From NCBI GenBank assembly GCA_006969385.1, contig CP030884.1:3782001-3846000 (forward strand): DNA of 64,000 nt. Direction: 5' to 3'. Numbering within the stretch: position 1 is the first letter of the stretch; each line of letters starts with the position of its first letter. Under the pieces are notes generated by a model, which was given only the letters and a program-made list of their open reading frames with translations, had not been told where the DNA came from and searched no databases. Source of the DNA: Planctomycetaceae bacterium. GTDB lineage: Bacteria > Planctomycetota > Phycisphaerae > UBA1845 > UTPLA1. Positions 43,509 through 53,100 of this stretch are shown here, piece by piece. The translations under genes and the position numbers were made by a program.

Positions 43509-44402
43509 TTGGCGTCGGATTTGGTCCGCGAACTCATCGATTGCGGGATTCACTTTGGGCACAAGGCTAGCCGCTGGAACCCGAAGATGGGCCGCTACAT
43601 CTTTGGGAAGCGGAATTCCATTCACATTATCGATATCCGTCACACTGTGAAAGGCTTGCTTCGAGCGAAGAAATTCGTGACGGCCGTCGTTGCGGGCGGA
43701 CAGGACATCCTGTTCGTCGGAACCAAACGACAGGCCCGCGATGCCGTGGCAAAGCATGCCGATCGCGTAGGAATGCACTACGTGAACGAGCGGTGGCTGG
43801 GCGGTACCCTCACCAACTTTAAAACGATTCGTTCGCGCCTCGGCCGGCTCGAGCATTTGGAAGAACTCGAAAAGTCCGGCGATTTGAAGAAGTACGGGAA
43901 GAAGGAACAATCCCGCGCGAATCGCGAACGCGAAAAGATTGAGCGCAACCTTGGCGGCATCCGGAACATGCACAAGCTGCCCGGCGCCTTGATGATCATC
44001 GACATCAAGCGCGAGCACATCGCCGTCAAAGAAGCAGCCAAGCTCGGCATCCCCACGATCTGTCTGGTCGATACCGACAGCGATCCGGATGGTGCCGACA
44101 TTCTGATCCCGGGTAATGACGACGCCATGCGCGGCATCGAACTGATCATGATGCAACTGGCCGATGCCGTTGAAGTCGGCAAGCGCACGCGCAAGGTCGA
44201 AAAGGACGACGGCGGCGAACAATCCGCCGGTGGTCCGGGGCATCGACGCCGCTCGCGGCGCGCCTCGACGTCGCAGATGGCCGAACAACAGGCCGCCGAC
44301 GACAAGCCGAGCCCCACGGGTGATGGTGAGTCGGCCTCCGGCTCGGTCCCAAAGCCCACGATTGAAGCGGTCGAGCAAGCCTCGTCAGCATCAAACGGCT
44401 AA
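43509..44402 (+). CDS. rpsB: 30S ribosomal protein S2
   Basis: The 297-residue protein starts LVRELIDCGIHFGHKASRWNPKMG and has RYIFGKRNSIHIIDIRHTV, ILFVGTKRQARDAV, ERWLGGTLTNFKTI and ILIPGNDDAMRGIELI, all conserved in S2. The start is a TTG (43509), but it follows an excellent AGGAGGTG, so initiation may be tuned by the weak codon. Usual S2 ends near residue 230-250; here about 65 further residues (RRRSRRASTSQMAEQ ... SASG) form a basic then acidic tail, an extension seen in planctomycete S2 proteins. Followed by a hairpin before tsf. Confidence 0.97.
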   Translation: MASDLVRELIDCGIHFGHKASRWNPKMGRYIFGKRNSIHIIDIRHTVKGLLRAKKFVTAVVAGGQDILFVGTKRQARDAVAKHADRVGMHYVNERWLGGTLTNFKTIRSRLGRLEHLEELEKSGDLKKYGKKEQSRANREREKIERNLGGIRNMHKLPGALMIIDIKREHIAVKEAAKLGIPTICLVDTDSDPDGADILIPGNDDAMRGIELIMMQLADAVEVGKRTRKVEKDDGGEQSAGGPGHRRRSRRASTSQMAEQQAADDKPSPTGDGESASGSVPKPTIEAVEQASSASNG

Positions 44403-44419
44403 TTCCCACGTTTATTTCA

Positions 44420-44446
44420 GCGTCGCCGCCGCACGGGCGGCGACGC
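44420..44446 (+). terminator. hairpin between rpsB and tsf
   Basis: GCGTCGCCGCC, loop GCACG, GGCGGCGACGC, followed by TTTC. Perfect 11-base stem. It may be a partial terminator or a processing site adjusting the S2 to EF-Ts ratio. Confidence 0.7.
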
Positions 44447-44576
44447 TTTCATTCCACCCGTAGCAATCGACGTAAAACCGCTTAGAATGGCGGTCGAGAT
44501 AGCGGTGCGCTGCAACGCACCGGAAAACTGACGAATCACAGCACTTAGCAACCGGCAGCAGGGAGAGATTTCGAGT

Positions 44577-45395
44577 ATGGCAGCAATTACCGCCCAGCAG
44601 GTACAGAAGCTTCGCGAGAAGACCGGCCTGGCCATGATGGATGTGAAGAAGGCCCTCGTGGAAGCGTCGGGCGATGAAGGCGGGGCGTTGGATATCCTGC
44701 GCAAGAAGTTCGCCGACAAGATGGTGGAGCGCGGCGATCGCGAAGTCGCCAACGGTCGCATCGGCGTCTATGCCGACGACAAGTGCGCGGCCATGTGCGA
44801 ACTGCGCTGCGAGACGGACTTCGTGGCCACCAATAATGACTTTAAGGCGATTGCCGACGCGTTGGCCAAGCAGTGCGCGACGTCGGGCATCACCGATCCG
44901 GACGCGATCAAGAAGTCGAACATGGAAAGCGGTCAGTCGGTGCAGGAATTTATGACCGACGCGTTCGGTAAGATCAAGGAAAACATCCAGATCAAGCGAT
45001 TTGCGCGGCTCGAAGGTCCGGGCGCGGTGTACGTGCACCACAACGGTCAGTCGGCCGCCGCCATTACGGGCACGGCGGCTCCGGGCGATGCCGGTCGGAA
45101 GATTTGTATGCACATCACCTCGGCTGTCGTGTTGGATGGCCGCGTGCGTGAAGACGTCGATGCGTCGGTTGCCGCCGAAGCCAAGGCGAAGGCCGCCGAA
45201 GAAGCCGCCGGTAAGCCGCAGGAAATCATCGATAAGATCGTCGCGGGCAAAATGGATAAGTGGTATGCCGAGCGCGTGCTCGTCGAGCAGCCGTTCGTGA
45301 TGGATGACAAAAAGAGCGTCGGTGAGTTCGGCAAGGAAAACGGATTTGAAATCACCGGCTACCAGAAGTTTGAAGTGGGTGAGATAACTGAATAG
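44577..45395 (+). CDS. tsf: elongation factor Ts
   Basis: EF-Ts exchanges GDP for GTP on EF-Tu. The 272-residue protein begins ITAQQVQKLREKTGLAMMDVKKALVEASGDE, a UBA-like domain typical of EF-Ts, followed by the signature CELRCETDFVATN and the C-terminal VEQPFVMDDKKSVGEF. The linker has an Ala/Lys-rich stretch EAKAKAAEEAAGK. The ATG at 44577 follows AGGGAGAG. It lies after rpsB as in most bacteria, but with terminator-like hairpins both before and after it. Confidence 0.96.
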   Translation: MAAITAQQVQKLREKTGLAMMDVKKALVEASGDEGGALDILRKKFADKMVERGDREVANGRIGVYADDKCAAMCELRCETDFVATNNDFKAIADALAKQCATSGITDPDAIKKSNMESGQSVQEFMTDAFGKIKENIQIKRFARLEGPGAVYVHHNGQSAAAITGTAAPGDAGRKICMHITSAVVLDGRVREDVDASVAAEAKAKAAEEAAGKPQEIIDKIVAGKMDKWYAERVLVEQPFVMDDKKSVGEFGKENGFEITGYQKFEVGEITE

Positions 45396-45404
45396 ACATT
45401 TTTC

Positions 45405-45429
45405 AAGCCGCTTACGGGCGGCTTTTTTT
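45405..45429 (+). terminator. rho-independent terminator after tsf
   Basis: AAGCCGC, loop TTACGG, GCGGCTT, then a run of T. Ten bases beyond the stop codon. Confidence 0.9.
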
Positions 45430-45445
45430 ATGCGCGGTGGCGCAT

Positions 45446-45598
45446 ATCAGAGCCGCGCCCATCAGGAAGCGGTAACCGTCGAGCATTGCGGGGTGGTTGA
45501 TACTCTGAGAATACACCGGCTTCGAACCGGTGCCACAAAGATCAGAGCCGCGCCCGTAAGGAAGTGGTCAGCACAAGAAGTAGCGGGGTGTTTGATAC
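45446..45598. repeat. two copies of a roughly 58-base dispersed element
   Basis: Copies 45446-45503 and 45541-45598: ATCAGAGCCGCGCCC, ..AGGAAG(C/T)GGT, a variable centre, then GCGGGG-G-TTGATAC. A third copy is at 36974-37034. Both ends are conserved while the middle varies, as in a short structured element. A CCGGCTTCGAACCGG palindrome lies between the two copies at 45513-45536. Confidence 0.7.
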
Positions 45599-45608
45599 CT
45601 GGAGAGAT

Positions 45609-45720
45609 CACCGGTTACAAACCGGTGCCACAGCGCAGAGTTGAAAAACCACCGGTTACAAACCGGTACCACAGCGCAGAGTTGAAAAACCACCGGTTAC
45701 AAACCGGTGCCACAGCGCAG
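45609..45720. repeat. three tandem 41-base repeats with CCGGTT palindromes
   Basis: Units start at 45609, 45650 and 45691 with a period of exactly 41 bases. Each contains CACCGGTTACAAACCGGT, then CCACAGCGCAG, then AGTTGAAAAAC. Differences between units are one base or fewer. The palindrome can form a hairpin in DNA or RNA. The block lies directly before pyrH, splitting it from tsf. A related single copy is at 32744-32767. Confidence 0.85.
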
Positions 45721-45761
45721 CAGGACGCAGCAGCGCGACGAATAACGAAATAGACATTAAC

Positions 45762-46517
45762 ATGACGACCATGGCGAAAAAGAAAACCAGCAGCAAATCG
45801 GGCAAGCCGCACTTCGAGCGTGTGCTACTCAAAGTTTCGGGCGAAGGGCTGGGCAAGCCCGGTGAGACTGGCATCGACGGCGAAGCGTTGCAGCGCATTG
45901 CCGAGGAGATCGTCAGCGTCGCCGAGATCGGCGTTGAAGTTGCCGTCGTCGTCGGCGGTGGCAACTTCCTGCGCGGTGCGACGGTCGCGTCCGAATCGCG
46001 CATTCAGGAGGCGACGGCGCACTACATGGGCATGCTCGCCACCGTCATCAACGCGTTGGCGTTACAAGATGTGATCGAAGACATGGGCCAGCCGGTGCGG
46101 GTGCAGTCATCAATTAGCATTCACAGCGCGTGCGAAACATTCATTCGCCGACGCTGCATTCGCCATCTGGAAAAAGGTCGCGTCGTGATTCTGGCGGCGG
46201 GCACCGGTCGGCCGTTTGTGACGACAGATACGGCGGCAGCTTTGGCGGCTGTCGAATTGCACGCCGATGTACTCTGTAAGGCTACCAAGGTCGATGGCGT
46301 GTACACCGCCGACCCCATGAAAGACAAAGACGCGAAATTGCTCACGTCGCTGGGGTATAATGAAGTGATCGATAACCGCCTAAAGGTGATGGACGTATCG
46401 GCGGTCGATATGTGCCAACGCCACGCGGTGCCGATTTTGGTATTCAACCTGATGCATGCCGGCAACATGAAGAAGGCAGTGATGGGCAAGCGGGTCGGCA
46501 CGCGGATTGATGAATAG
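45762..46517 (+). CDS. pyrH: UMP kinase
   Basis: PyrH phosphorylates UMP to UDP; bacterial type of the amino-acid kinase family. The 251-residue protein has RVLLKVSGEGL (phosphate loop), VAVVVGGGNFLRGA, HYMGMLATVINALALQD and TGRPFVTTDTAAALAAVELHADVLCKATKVDGVY, all typical. The start is either the ATG at 45762 or the ATG at 45771 (MAKKKT); no strong ribosome site decides. In most bacteria frr follows, but here rlmN does, five bases later. Confidence 0.96.
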   Translation: MTTMAKKKTSSKSGKPHFERVLLKVSGEGLGKPGETGIDGEALQRIAEEIVSVAEIGVEVAVVVGGGNFLRGATVASESRIQEATAHYMGMLATVINALALQDVIEDMGQPVRVQSSISIHSACETFIRRRCIRHLEKGRVVILAAGTGRPFVTTDTAAALAAVELHADVLCKATKVDGVYTADPMKDKDAKLLTSLGYNEVIDNRLKVMDVSAVDMCQRHAVPILVFNLMHAGNMKKAVMGKRVGTRIDE

Positions 46518-46522
46518 GTTTT

Positions 46523-47614
46523 ATGACTTCTGATTCTGCAAAGTCTCTGTTTGATTTCGCGCCCGCCGACTTGGGTGAATCTCTCAAAGAACAAGGCGAA
46601 CCCGCCTACCGCAGCAAGCAAATCCTGCAATGGGCCTACGAGCGCGGCGTGTCGTCTTATGACGAGATGACCAATCTCTCCAAGCCTTTGCGCGAAAAGC
46701 TTAAAGACTCGCTAACGTTTTATCAGAGCACGACCATTCGTCGCGCCGCGTCGGAAGACGGCACGGTCAAGCTGTTGGTGCGTTGGCCCGATCAAACCAC
46801 CAGCGAATGCGTGATGATTCCGACCGATACACACAAGACGGCGTGTATCAGTTCGCAAGTCGGCTGCCCGGTCGGCTGTCGTTTTTGCGCCAGCGGACTC
46901 GACGGATTGCAACGAAATCTGACGGCAGGTGAGATTGTCGAACAGGCGATGCTGGCCCGGCGCGAAGCCGAGGCGGCGGGTGGTCGCCTGAGTAATATCG
47001 TGTTCATGGGCTTGGGCGAGCCGTTTGCGAATTATGACAACGTCGTGCGCGCGATTCGCACGATCAATGCCGATTGGGGCATGAACATCGGTGCGCGGAA
47101 GATCACGGTCAGCACGGTGGGCGTGCCCAAGGGCATTCGCAAACTGGCGGACGAGGGGTTGCAGCTCAATCTCGCGCTGTCGTTGCATGCGCCGGACGAC
47201 GATTTGCGTGCCGAACTCATTCCCTGGGCCGAACGCATCACGATCAAAGAGTTGATCGACGCCTGTCGGTACTACTTCCTGCAAACCGGTCGCGAGATCA
47301 CGCTCGAATACACTTTGCTAGCGGGCATCAACGACACGCCCGCACAGGCGACCAAGCTGGCCCACTTTGCCCAGAAGGTGCGCTGCAATGTCAATCTACT
47401 GCGTTACAACCCGGTGGACACGTTGCCGTATGAGCGACCGAAGGCGAATGATGCGTTTCTGTTTCAAAAGCGGCTCAAGAGCTTAGGCGTGAATGCGCAT
47501 CTGCGGAAGAGTCGCGGTCGGGATATCGACGCCGCCTGCGGGCAGTTGCGCCGTCGCGAGATGCAGGGCGACCACACAACGCCTGACGTGTCGTTGCCGC
47601 TGTTGGATGGATGA
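46523..47614 (+). CDS. rlmN: dual-specificity 23S rRNA/tRNA adenine C2-methyltransferase RlmN
   Basis: RlmN is a radical SAM enzyme that methylates A2503 of 23S rRNA and A37 of some tRNAs. The 363-residue protein has an N-terminal SKQILQWAYERG segment, the cluster motif GCPVGCRFCASG (Cys115, 119, 122), NIVFMGLGEPFANYDNV, KITVSTVGVP and LNLALSLHAPDD, and the late RGRDIDAACGQL whose cysteine is the one methylated during catalysis. It begins five bases after pyrH and is probably co-transcribed with it. All key cysteines are present. Confidence 0.96.
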   Translation: MTSDSAKSLFDFAPADLGESLKEQGEPAYRSKQILQWAYERGVSSYDEMTNLSKPLREKLKDSLTFYQSTTIRRAASEDGTVKLLVRWPDQTTSECVMIPTDTHKTACISSQVGCPVGCRFCASGLDGLQRNLTAGEIVEQAMLARREAEAAGGRLSNIVFMGLGEPFANYDNVVRAIRTINADWGMNIGARKITVSTVGVPKGIRKLADEGLQLNLALSLHAPDDDLRAELIPWAERITIKELIDACRYYFLQTGREITLEYTLLAGINDTPAQATKLAHFAQKVRCNVNLLRYNPVDTLPYERPKANDAFLFQKRLKSLGVNAHLRKSRGRDIDAACGQLRRREMQGDHTTPDVSLPLLDG

Positions 47615-47818
47615 TCGCGCCCGGCACGCTGGTGCCCACAGTTGCGCGCGATATTCATGCGGCCACAGGCCGCGGCTCTGCCAAATTCAAGTTTCTTTCT
47701 TATCTTTGTATCCAAGAAACGCAGGCTAAGAGATATTGCGCCGACGGGTTAATTCGCGCAGGAAGGCCGCACGATTTCGATAATGGCGCGGCCGGAGTTT
47801 GCGTTAAAATAGCCCGCG

Positions 47819-48898
47819 ATGGATACGCGCCATTTCCATAAACATCTTTTCGACCGCGCGCGTGCGTTGTTCGGTGAAGAACGCATGATCGTGCTCGCCG
47901 TTTCGGGCGGTGCCGATTCGATGGCGCTGCTGCACGGGTTGGCACGCGTCAACGAGTTGCGCAATTGCAAGTGGCAGTTGCACGTAGCGCATCTGGATCA
48001 CGGTGTGCCGCATAATGCCACGGCCATGTGCGACTTCGTCGGCGAACAGGCGCAAGTGCTCGACCTGCAATTTCATCGAGCGTTTATCGATGTGCCGCGT
48101 CTTTCTCGTGATACCGGTGAGTCGATCGAAGAAGCAGGCCGCAAAGCGCGTTATCGATTCCTGGCGACAATCTGTGAACAAGTCGGTGCCAAGCGGTTGG
48201 TAACCGCCCACCATGCCGAAGATCAGGCCGAGACCGTCTTGTTTCGACTGCTGCGAGGCACAGGGTTGCGCGGGTTGCGCGGCATGCGTGCCGAACGGCC
48301 CCTGTTCGACGGTACCGACGTGATGTTGGTGCGACCGATGCTGGGGCTGCGCCGCGCCGATGGCGTTGCGTACCTTCAAACGCGCCAGATCTCGTTTATG
48401 CATGACGACACCAACGACGACATTACTGCCGGTCGCCGCAATTATATTCGGCATGTGCTGATGCCCGACATTGCCAAGCACGTGAATCCGCAAGCGGTGA
48501 CGGCGCTGGGGCGACTTGCCGGACAGCAAGCCGTTGCATGGGATTACCTGCAACAACAAGTCGACGACGCTTGGCAAGACGTATGCACCGAACAGAACAA
48601 GACGCATGTCAGCCTCGACGCCACGCATCTGTCCGATTTACACCCTTGGCTGATCGCCACGCTGTTGCACCGTGCGGCGATCGATGTCGCGGCCGCCGAA
48701 AAGACGATCGACGCCGATGCGATCGAGCGTTGCCGTCAGTTGCTGCGGGACGCCCAACCGCGCACCGTCGAACTCGGCGGAGCTGCCACGGCGCAGCGCC
48801 GCGGACGCTTTATCGAACTCCATCGGGCGGGCGACCCATCCGATTCCGAATCGACGATTGACGTTGCAAAAACTGGCGCCGCGAGTTCGAGCGCGTGA
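47819..48898 (+). CDS. tilS: tRNA(Ile)-lysidine synthase
   Basis: TilS attaches lysine to C34 of the CAU-anticodon tRNA-Ile so that it reads AUA. The 359-residue protein has the PP-loop VLAVSGGADSMALLHGL (SGGADS at residues 29-34), HVAHLDHGVPHNA, EEAGRKARYRFL, TAHHAEDQAETVLFRLLRGTGLRGL and the region RNYIRHVLMP, all of the TilS type. The C-terminal domain is short. Its stop overlaps the GTG start of the glycosyltransferase gene by 4 bases, making it the first gene of a three-gene operon. The preceding 200 bases (47615-47818) hold no gene. Confidence 0.94.
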   Translation: MDTRHFHKHLFDRARALFGEERMIVLAVSGGADSMALLHGLARVNELRNCKWQLHVAHLDHGVPHNATAMCDFVGEQAQVLDLQFHRAFIDVPRLSRDTGESIEEAGRKARYRFLATICEQVGAKRLVTAHHAEDQAETVLFRLLRGTGLRGLRGMRAERPLFDGTDVMLVRPMLGLRRADGVAYLQTRQISFMHDDTNDDITAGRRNYIRHVLMPDIAKHVNPQAVTALGRLAGQQAVAWDYLQQQVDDAWQDVCTEQNKTHVSLDATHLSDLHPWLIATLLHRAAIDVAAAEKTIDADAIERCRQLLRDAQPRTVELGGAATAQRRGRFIELHRAGDPSDSESTIDVAKTGAASSSA

Positions 48899-50136
48899 AG
48901 AACAACAAACGCAACTTGACGATGATCTTCATCGTGGCGGCGTTGTTGCGCGTGGTTCTACTTGCTTACGCCGCGCTGCATCCGCAACGGTTCGACTTTC
49001 CCGATTCGCATCGTTACGTCACGGTCGCACGGAACATCGCCGCCGGTAACGGGCCAATTCAGGCGCGCGATGTGTTGGCGGGCACCGACCCGGCATATCC
49101 CGGCATGTTGGCCGTCGGCATTTATTTCGGCTGCAACTCCGATGCGGATATCATGAATGTTGGGCGGGTGATTAATGCAGTTGCGGCCTTGGTTGCCGTG
49201 TGGTTCTGCTTTGCCATCGGGCGGCAACTGTTTAACGAACGCGTGGGCTTGTTGGCTGCGGCCTGGTGTGCGATTGATCCAATCCTGCTTTATTTCAACG
49301 CCTTGGTGCTTACCGAGTTACCGTATATCGCGCTATTGCTGGGCGCACTGCATGCCATCTTGCGCTATCGCGAAACGCAACAAACGCAGTGGGCCTGGTT
49401 GGCGGGAGCGTTGATGGGCTTGGGCGCTCTGACGCGGAGCAGTGGTTTGTTTTTGTTCGTTCCGTACCTGCTATTAATATTTTTCTTACCGCCTGCCACG
49501 ACAGCTCAGCGCGACCAGCAACGATTGCGACGACAGCGGGCGGCGGCGTTGTTTGTTTTCGGCATGATGCTCGTTCTGTTTCCGACGATTTATCGCAACT
49601 ATCAGTTGTTCGGCACCTTTGTTCCCGTGCGGACTGGCAGCGGGGCGAGCTTGCTCGAGTCGCTCGGTCCGTGGGCCGATGGCGGGCCGGGCATGGAAAA
49701 AATTGAGTACCCTTCGGTTGCCACCAACGCCAACGAAGTGCAACGTGATGCCGCGTATCGCAAAGCGGCGTTATCTTGGGCCCGCGAACATCCCGCAGAA
49801 GCGCTACAGCTTGCCTGGACGAAACTCATCCGAACGTGGTCGATCACGATGAACGCGCCCGGTTATCAATCGGGGCTGTATGCGGTGATTTGTTGGCTTT
49901 CGGTTTTTCCGATTTTTGTGCTGGCGGCAGTTGGCGCTCTGTCTCAATGGCGGCGTTGGTGGCTTTTGGCGTTCTTGCTCGCCCCCGCCGCGTACTTTAC
50001 CCTCGTGCACGTGGTATTCGTGGGCTCGGTGCGTTACCGATTGCCGGCGATGCCCTTGATCTTCATCCTGGCGGCGACGGCGTTAGACCGTTGGTTGCAA
50101 CGCAGGGATGATCTGCAATCGGTCGAGTCAGCGTGA
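48895..50136 (+). CDS. membrane glycosyltransferase of the GT39 (ArnT/PMT) type
   Basis: 413 residues, nine or ten transmembrane segments. The first periplasmic loop contains the FDFPDSHRYVTVARNIAAGNG region, with an Asp-Ser pair close to the membrane as expected of polyprenyl-phosphate sugar-dependent GT-C enzymes; LFNERVGLLAAAWCAIDPILLYFN and LMGLGALTRSSGLFLFVPYL fit GT39/PMT_2 proteins. Acceptor unknown; lipid A, a protein or a glycolipid are all possible. Start GTG overlaps the tilS stop (GTGA), and its stop overlaps the AsmA-like gene, so translation is coupled on both sides. Confidence 0.82.
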   Translation: MKNNKRNLTMIFIVAALLRVVLLAYAALHPQRFDFPDSHRYVTVARNIAAGNGPIQARDVLAGTDPAYPGMLAVGIYFGCNSDADIMNVGRVINAVAALVAVWFCFAIGRQLFNERVGLLAAAWCAIDPILLYFNALVLTELPYIALLLGALHAILRYRETQQTQWAWLAGALMGLGALTRSSGLFLFVPYLLLIFFLPPATTAQRDQQRLRRQRAAALFVFGMMLVLFPTIYRNYQLFGTFVPVRTGSGASLLESLGPWADGGPGMEKIEYPSVATNANEVQRDAAYRKAALSWAREHPAEALQLAWTKLIRTWSITMNAPGYQSGLYAVICWLSVFPIFVLAAVGALSQWRRWWLLAFLLAPAAYFTLVHVVFVGSVRYRLPAMPLIFILAATALDRWLQRRDDLQSVESA

Positions 50137-53100
50137 CCAGACGTTTGCGTCGTCAATCTCATTCGCTACGCGATTTGCGCGAGTTTGTGACCAACCGTAG
50201 CGCGGTTCGGTTTCCGACGTCGATCGCGCGGCGGCGCATCGGTCTGATTCTCTTTGCGGTTTTCTGCTTTTTCTTCGCCGCCTACACGATTAGCACCACG
50301 AGTGAGTCGATTCGCGCGCGCGCCGTACGCGTGCTTAAGAAGCTTACGCCCGGCGGCGTTGAAATCGAAGTGGGGCGCGCGTCGTTTAAGATGTTTGAAG
50401 GCATCACCCTGCACGATGTGCATATCTACCTTCCTTACGATAAGGAGATCGACGAAGACGCGATCGATCGGTCCGATCGTGAGGTCTTTGCCGTCGAAAA
50501 GTTGCAACTGGAACACGACCCGTGGCGCCTGTTGATCGGGGATTTGCGCATCGAGCGTGTGTTGGCCGTTAAGCCAACGATCGTACTGAGCTACAATCTC
50601 GAATCCGGCAAACGCAATTGGGAACTGCTTTATAAGCGTCGGAGACGCGAGCGGACCCGCATGCCGTTTCGTCCGGTCGTGACGATTCGCTCGGCCGAGG
50701 CCGTGGTGGTGGCTGTACACGAAGACGGCACCAGAGAGCAACACGTCGAGAAGCTCGATGCCGATGTGCGGCCTAGCAAACAAAGCGATTCGGGCTACAA
50801 CATTGAGATTCGGCGCTACTCCAACCCCATCGGTCGCGCATCGGTCCACTTCGACCCGGTCGCCGGCGTTGTGTCGAACTCGCCGTTTTTCCCGACGTCG
50901 ACAGTGCGCACGCAATTGCCCGCCGTCGCGCAAGAGTTATTCGATTCGCTGGCCTTGGAAGGGGACGTACGGCTCAGTCGCTACGTATTCGATCGCGAGA
51001 CCGACGCACAACGCGACATGCGTATCAAGTTTGAGAACGTCACGTGCATCATTCCACTGTGGCTAACGGCCGGTTTGCAAAAGCCGGGACCTAACGACGA
51101 CAAAGATGCGGACTTGCTCGAACCGTTGGTGACGTTGCGCGAGCTTAAGGGCAAAGTCGAACTGATTGCCGAAGATATTCTGGTTGACGTCAAAGGCACG
51201 ATGAACGGCGTGCCTTGTCTTATTTATGGCAAGTTGGTGCGCGGCGGTGGCGACATCACGACGCTCGGGATGGACCTTCACATCGACGCCGACGAATTTG
51301 CCGCCTTTGAAGGTAAAGCGCGCAATCGTATTCTGGCCGACGCCCGCTTTCCCAATGAACTCCGCAGCTTCCTGGAAGATTTCGACCCGCACGGCAATAT
51401 GGACATTAGCTTGCACCTGCTGCGCGATGCGAACTCGCCCGGCACGTTGCGCGTGAACGGCGTGATCGATCTCCACGGCATCGACGGCGCGGCGCGGTGG
51501 TTTCCGTTTCGGTTATATAACATCACGGGGAAGACGCGTTTCGACGGTTGGGATATCTATATCGAAGATATTCGCGGCAATCACGGCGTCGGCAACGCGT
51601 CCGTCAACGGTTACGTTAATAACCGAACGGATTACTCCGCGTTCACGCTCGATATTCGCTCGACGGGGATTCCGCTCGATACGCATCTTTTCGGTGCCAT
51701 GCCCGATCGTTACCAGAGCGTTTGGCGGCGCTTCATGCCATACGGTTCGGCCGACGTACGCGTGCGCTTGGATCGCGAAGGGGGCCCCAAACCGGGGCCG
51801 CGGCCGCACCTCGATATCGTCATCACAGCAGATTTGCGCGACGCCGTAGCTATCTTTCGACCTTGGCCACGACGCATCACCGATATCGACGGTCGGCTGG
51901 AAATCGAGAACGACCGCATTCGGATTAACAACTTCACGGCCCGTGCCGATGGTGCGCCGATTCTTTTGGACGGTTACACGATTCTGGAGCCGGATCGACC
52001 GACCGAAATCGAGTTGCGCATCGAAGCCAGCGAGCTGCCGATAGATGACGAAATTGCGACGGCATTCGGCGAGTCGCTGGCGAGTTTCAGTCCGCGTGGC
52101 AAGGCAAACATCATTGGCCGATTGTTCGAGAACGGAAGTACGGATGATTTGGAGTGGGATCTGGATGTGCAATTTACCGGCAACCAGATTCGATACGAGA
52201 ATTTCCCGTACACGCTTAGCGACGTAACGGCGGATTGCCGTGTCGAGACCAAACGCGTGCAGGTGCGCGAACTGCGCGGCGTAAATGGTGATTCGAATAT
52301 CACGGCCAATGCAAGCTGGGATCGCAGTGGTGTCGAGCAAGATGTGACGGTCGATGTGTCGTCGCCATCGTTGGCGCTGACGACGGAGTTGTATAACGCG
52401 TTACCCCAAACGGTGCGCGACGTTTGGAAAATGCTCTCACCGGCGGGACGCGTGCGCGTGAGCAGCCGTCAGCACTTTATCGGTGAAGGCGATACCCAAC
52501 GGCATCGGCATGATACTGAGATTCAACTGTTGGGGAATACTGCGAAATTCAGTGCGTTTCCTTTGCCGCTGTCCGAGTTGCGCGGGACCGTACAAGTCGA
52601 TAACGACGGCGTTGATATTCGAAATGTGTCTGGTCGGCTCGGCAACGGCGCGCTGCGGCTCAGCGGACGCATCGACTACATCGGGGAAACGCTCAATGGA
52701 TCGTTGGCGATCGATTTAAAGAACATTGCGTTCGATCGCGCGTTTATAAATGCTTGTCCGCCCGATTTGCGCGAATGGTTGCGCGGAGCCGCACCGGCAG
52801 GGGCGCTGTCGGCTTCGATTGCAAATTTGCGTTTCAGTCGCGACGCGAATGGTCGTTTTAGCTGGGATATCGTCGGCAAGATCGACCTGCACGACTTCAC
52901 CGGCCAGCTCGGTGTTGAGCTAAGCAAGGCCAACGGCGTGATAGAAGGCAGTTGCCGCATCGATTCTGACGGCAGCGTGTTGATCGATACCAACCTCAAT
53001 GTATCGAAGGTGCAATTGGGCGGCTGGACAATGACGGGCGCGAAAGGGCACTTGGTATCCCGTCCGGAAGACGGCGTGCTCATTCTCGAAAGCGTGTTCG

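Noticed and set aside
45609..45720. CRISPR array
   Set aside because: The 41-base units are directly tandem with no unique spacers between them, and no cas gene is present.
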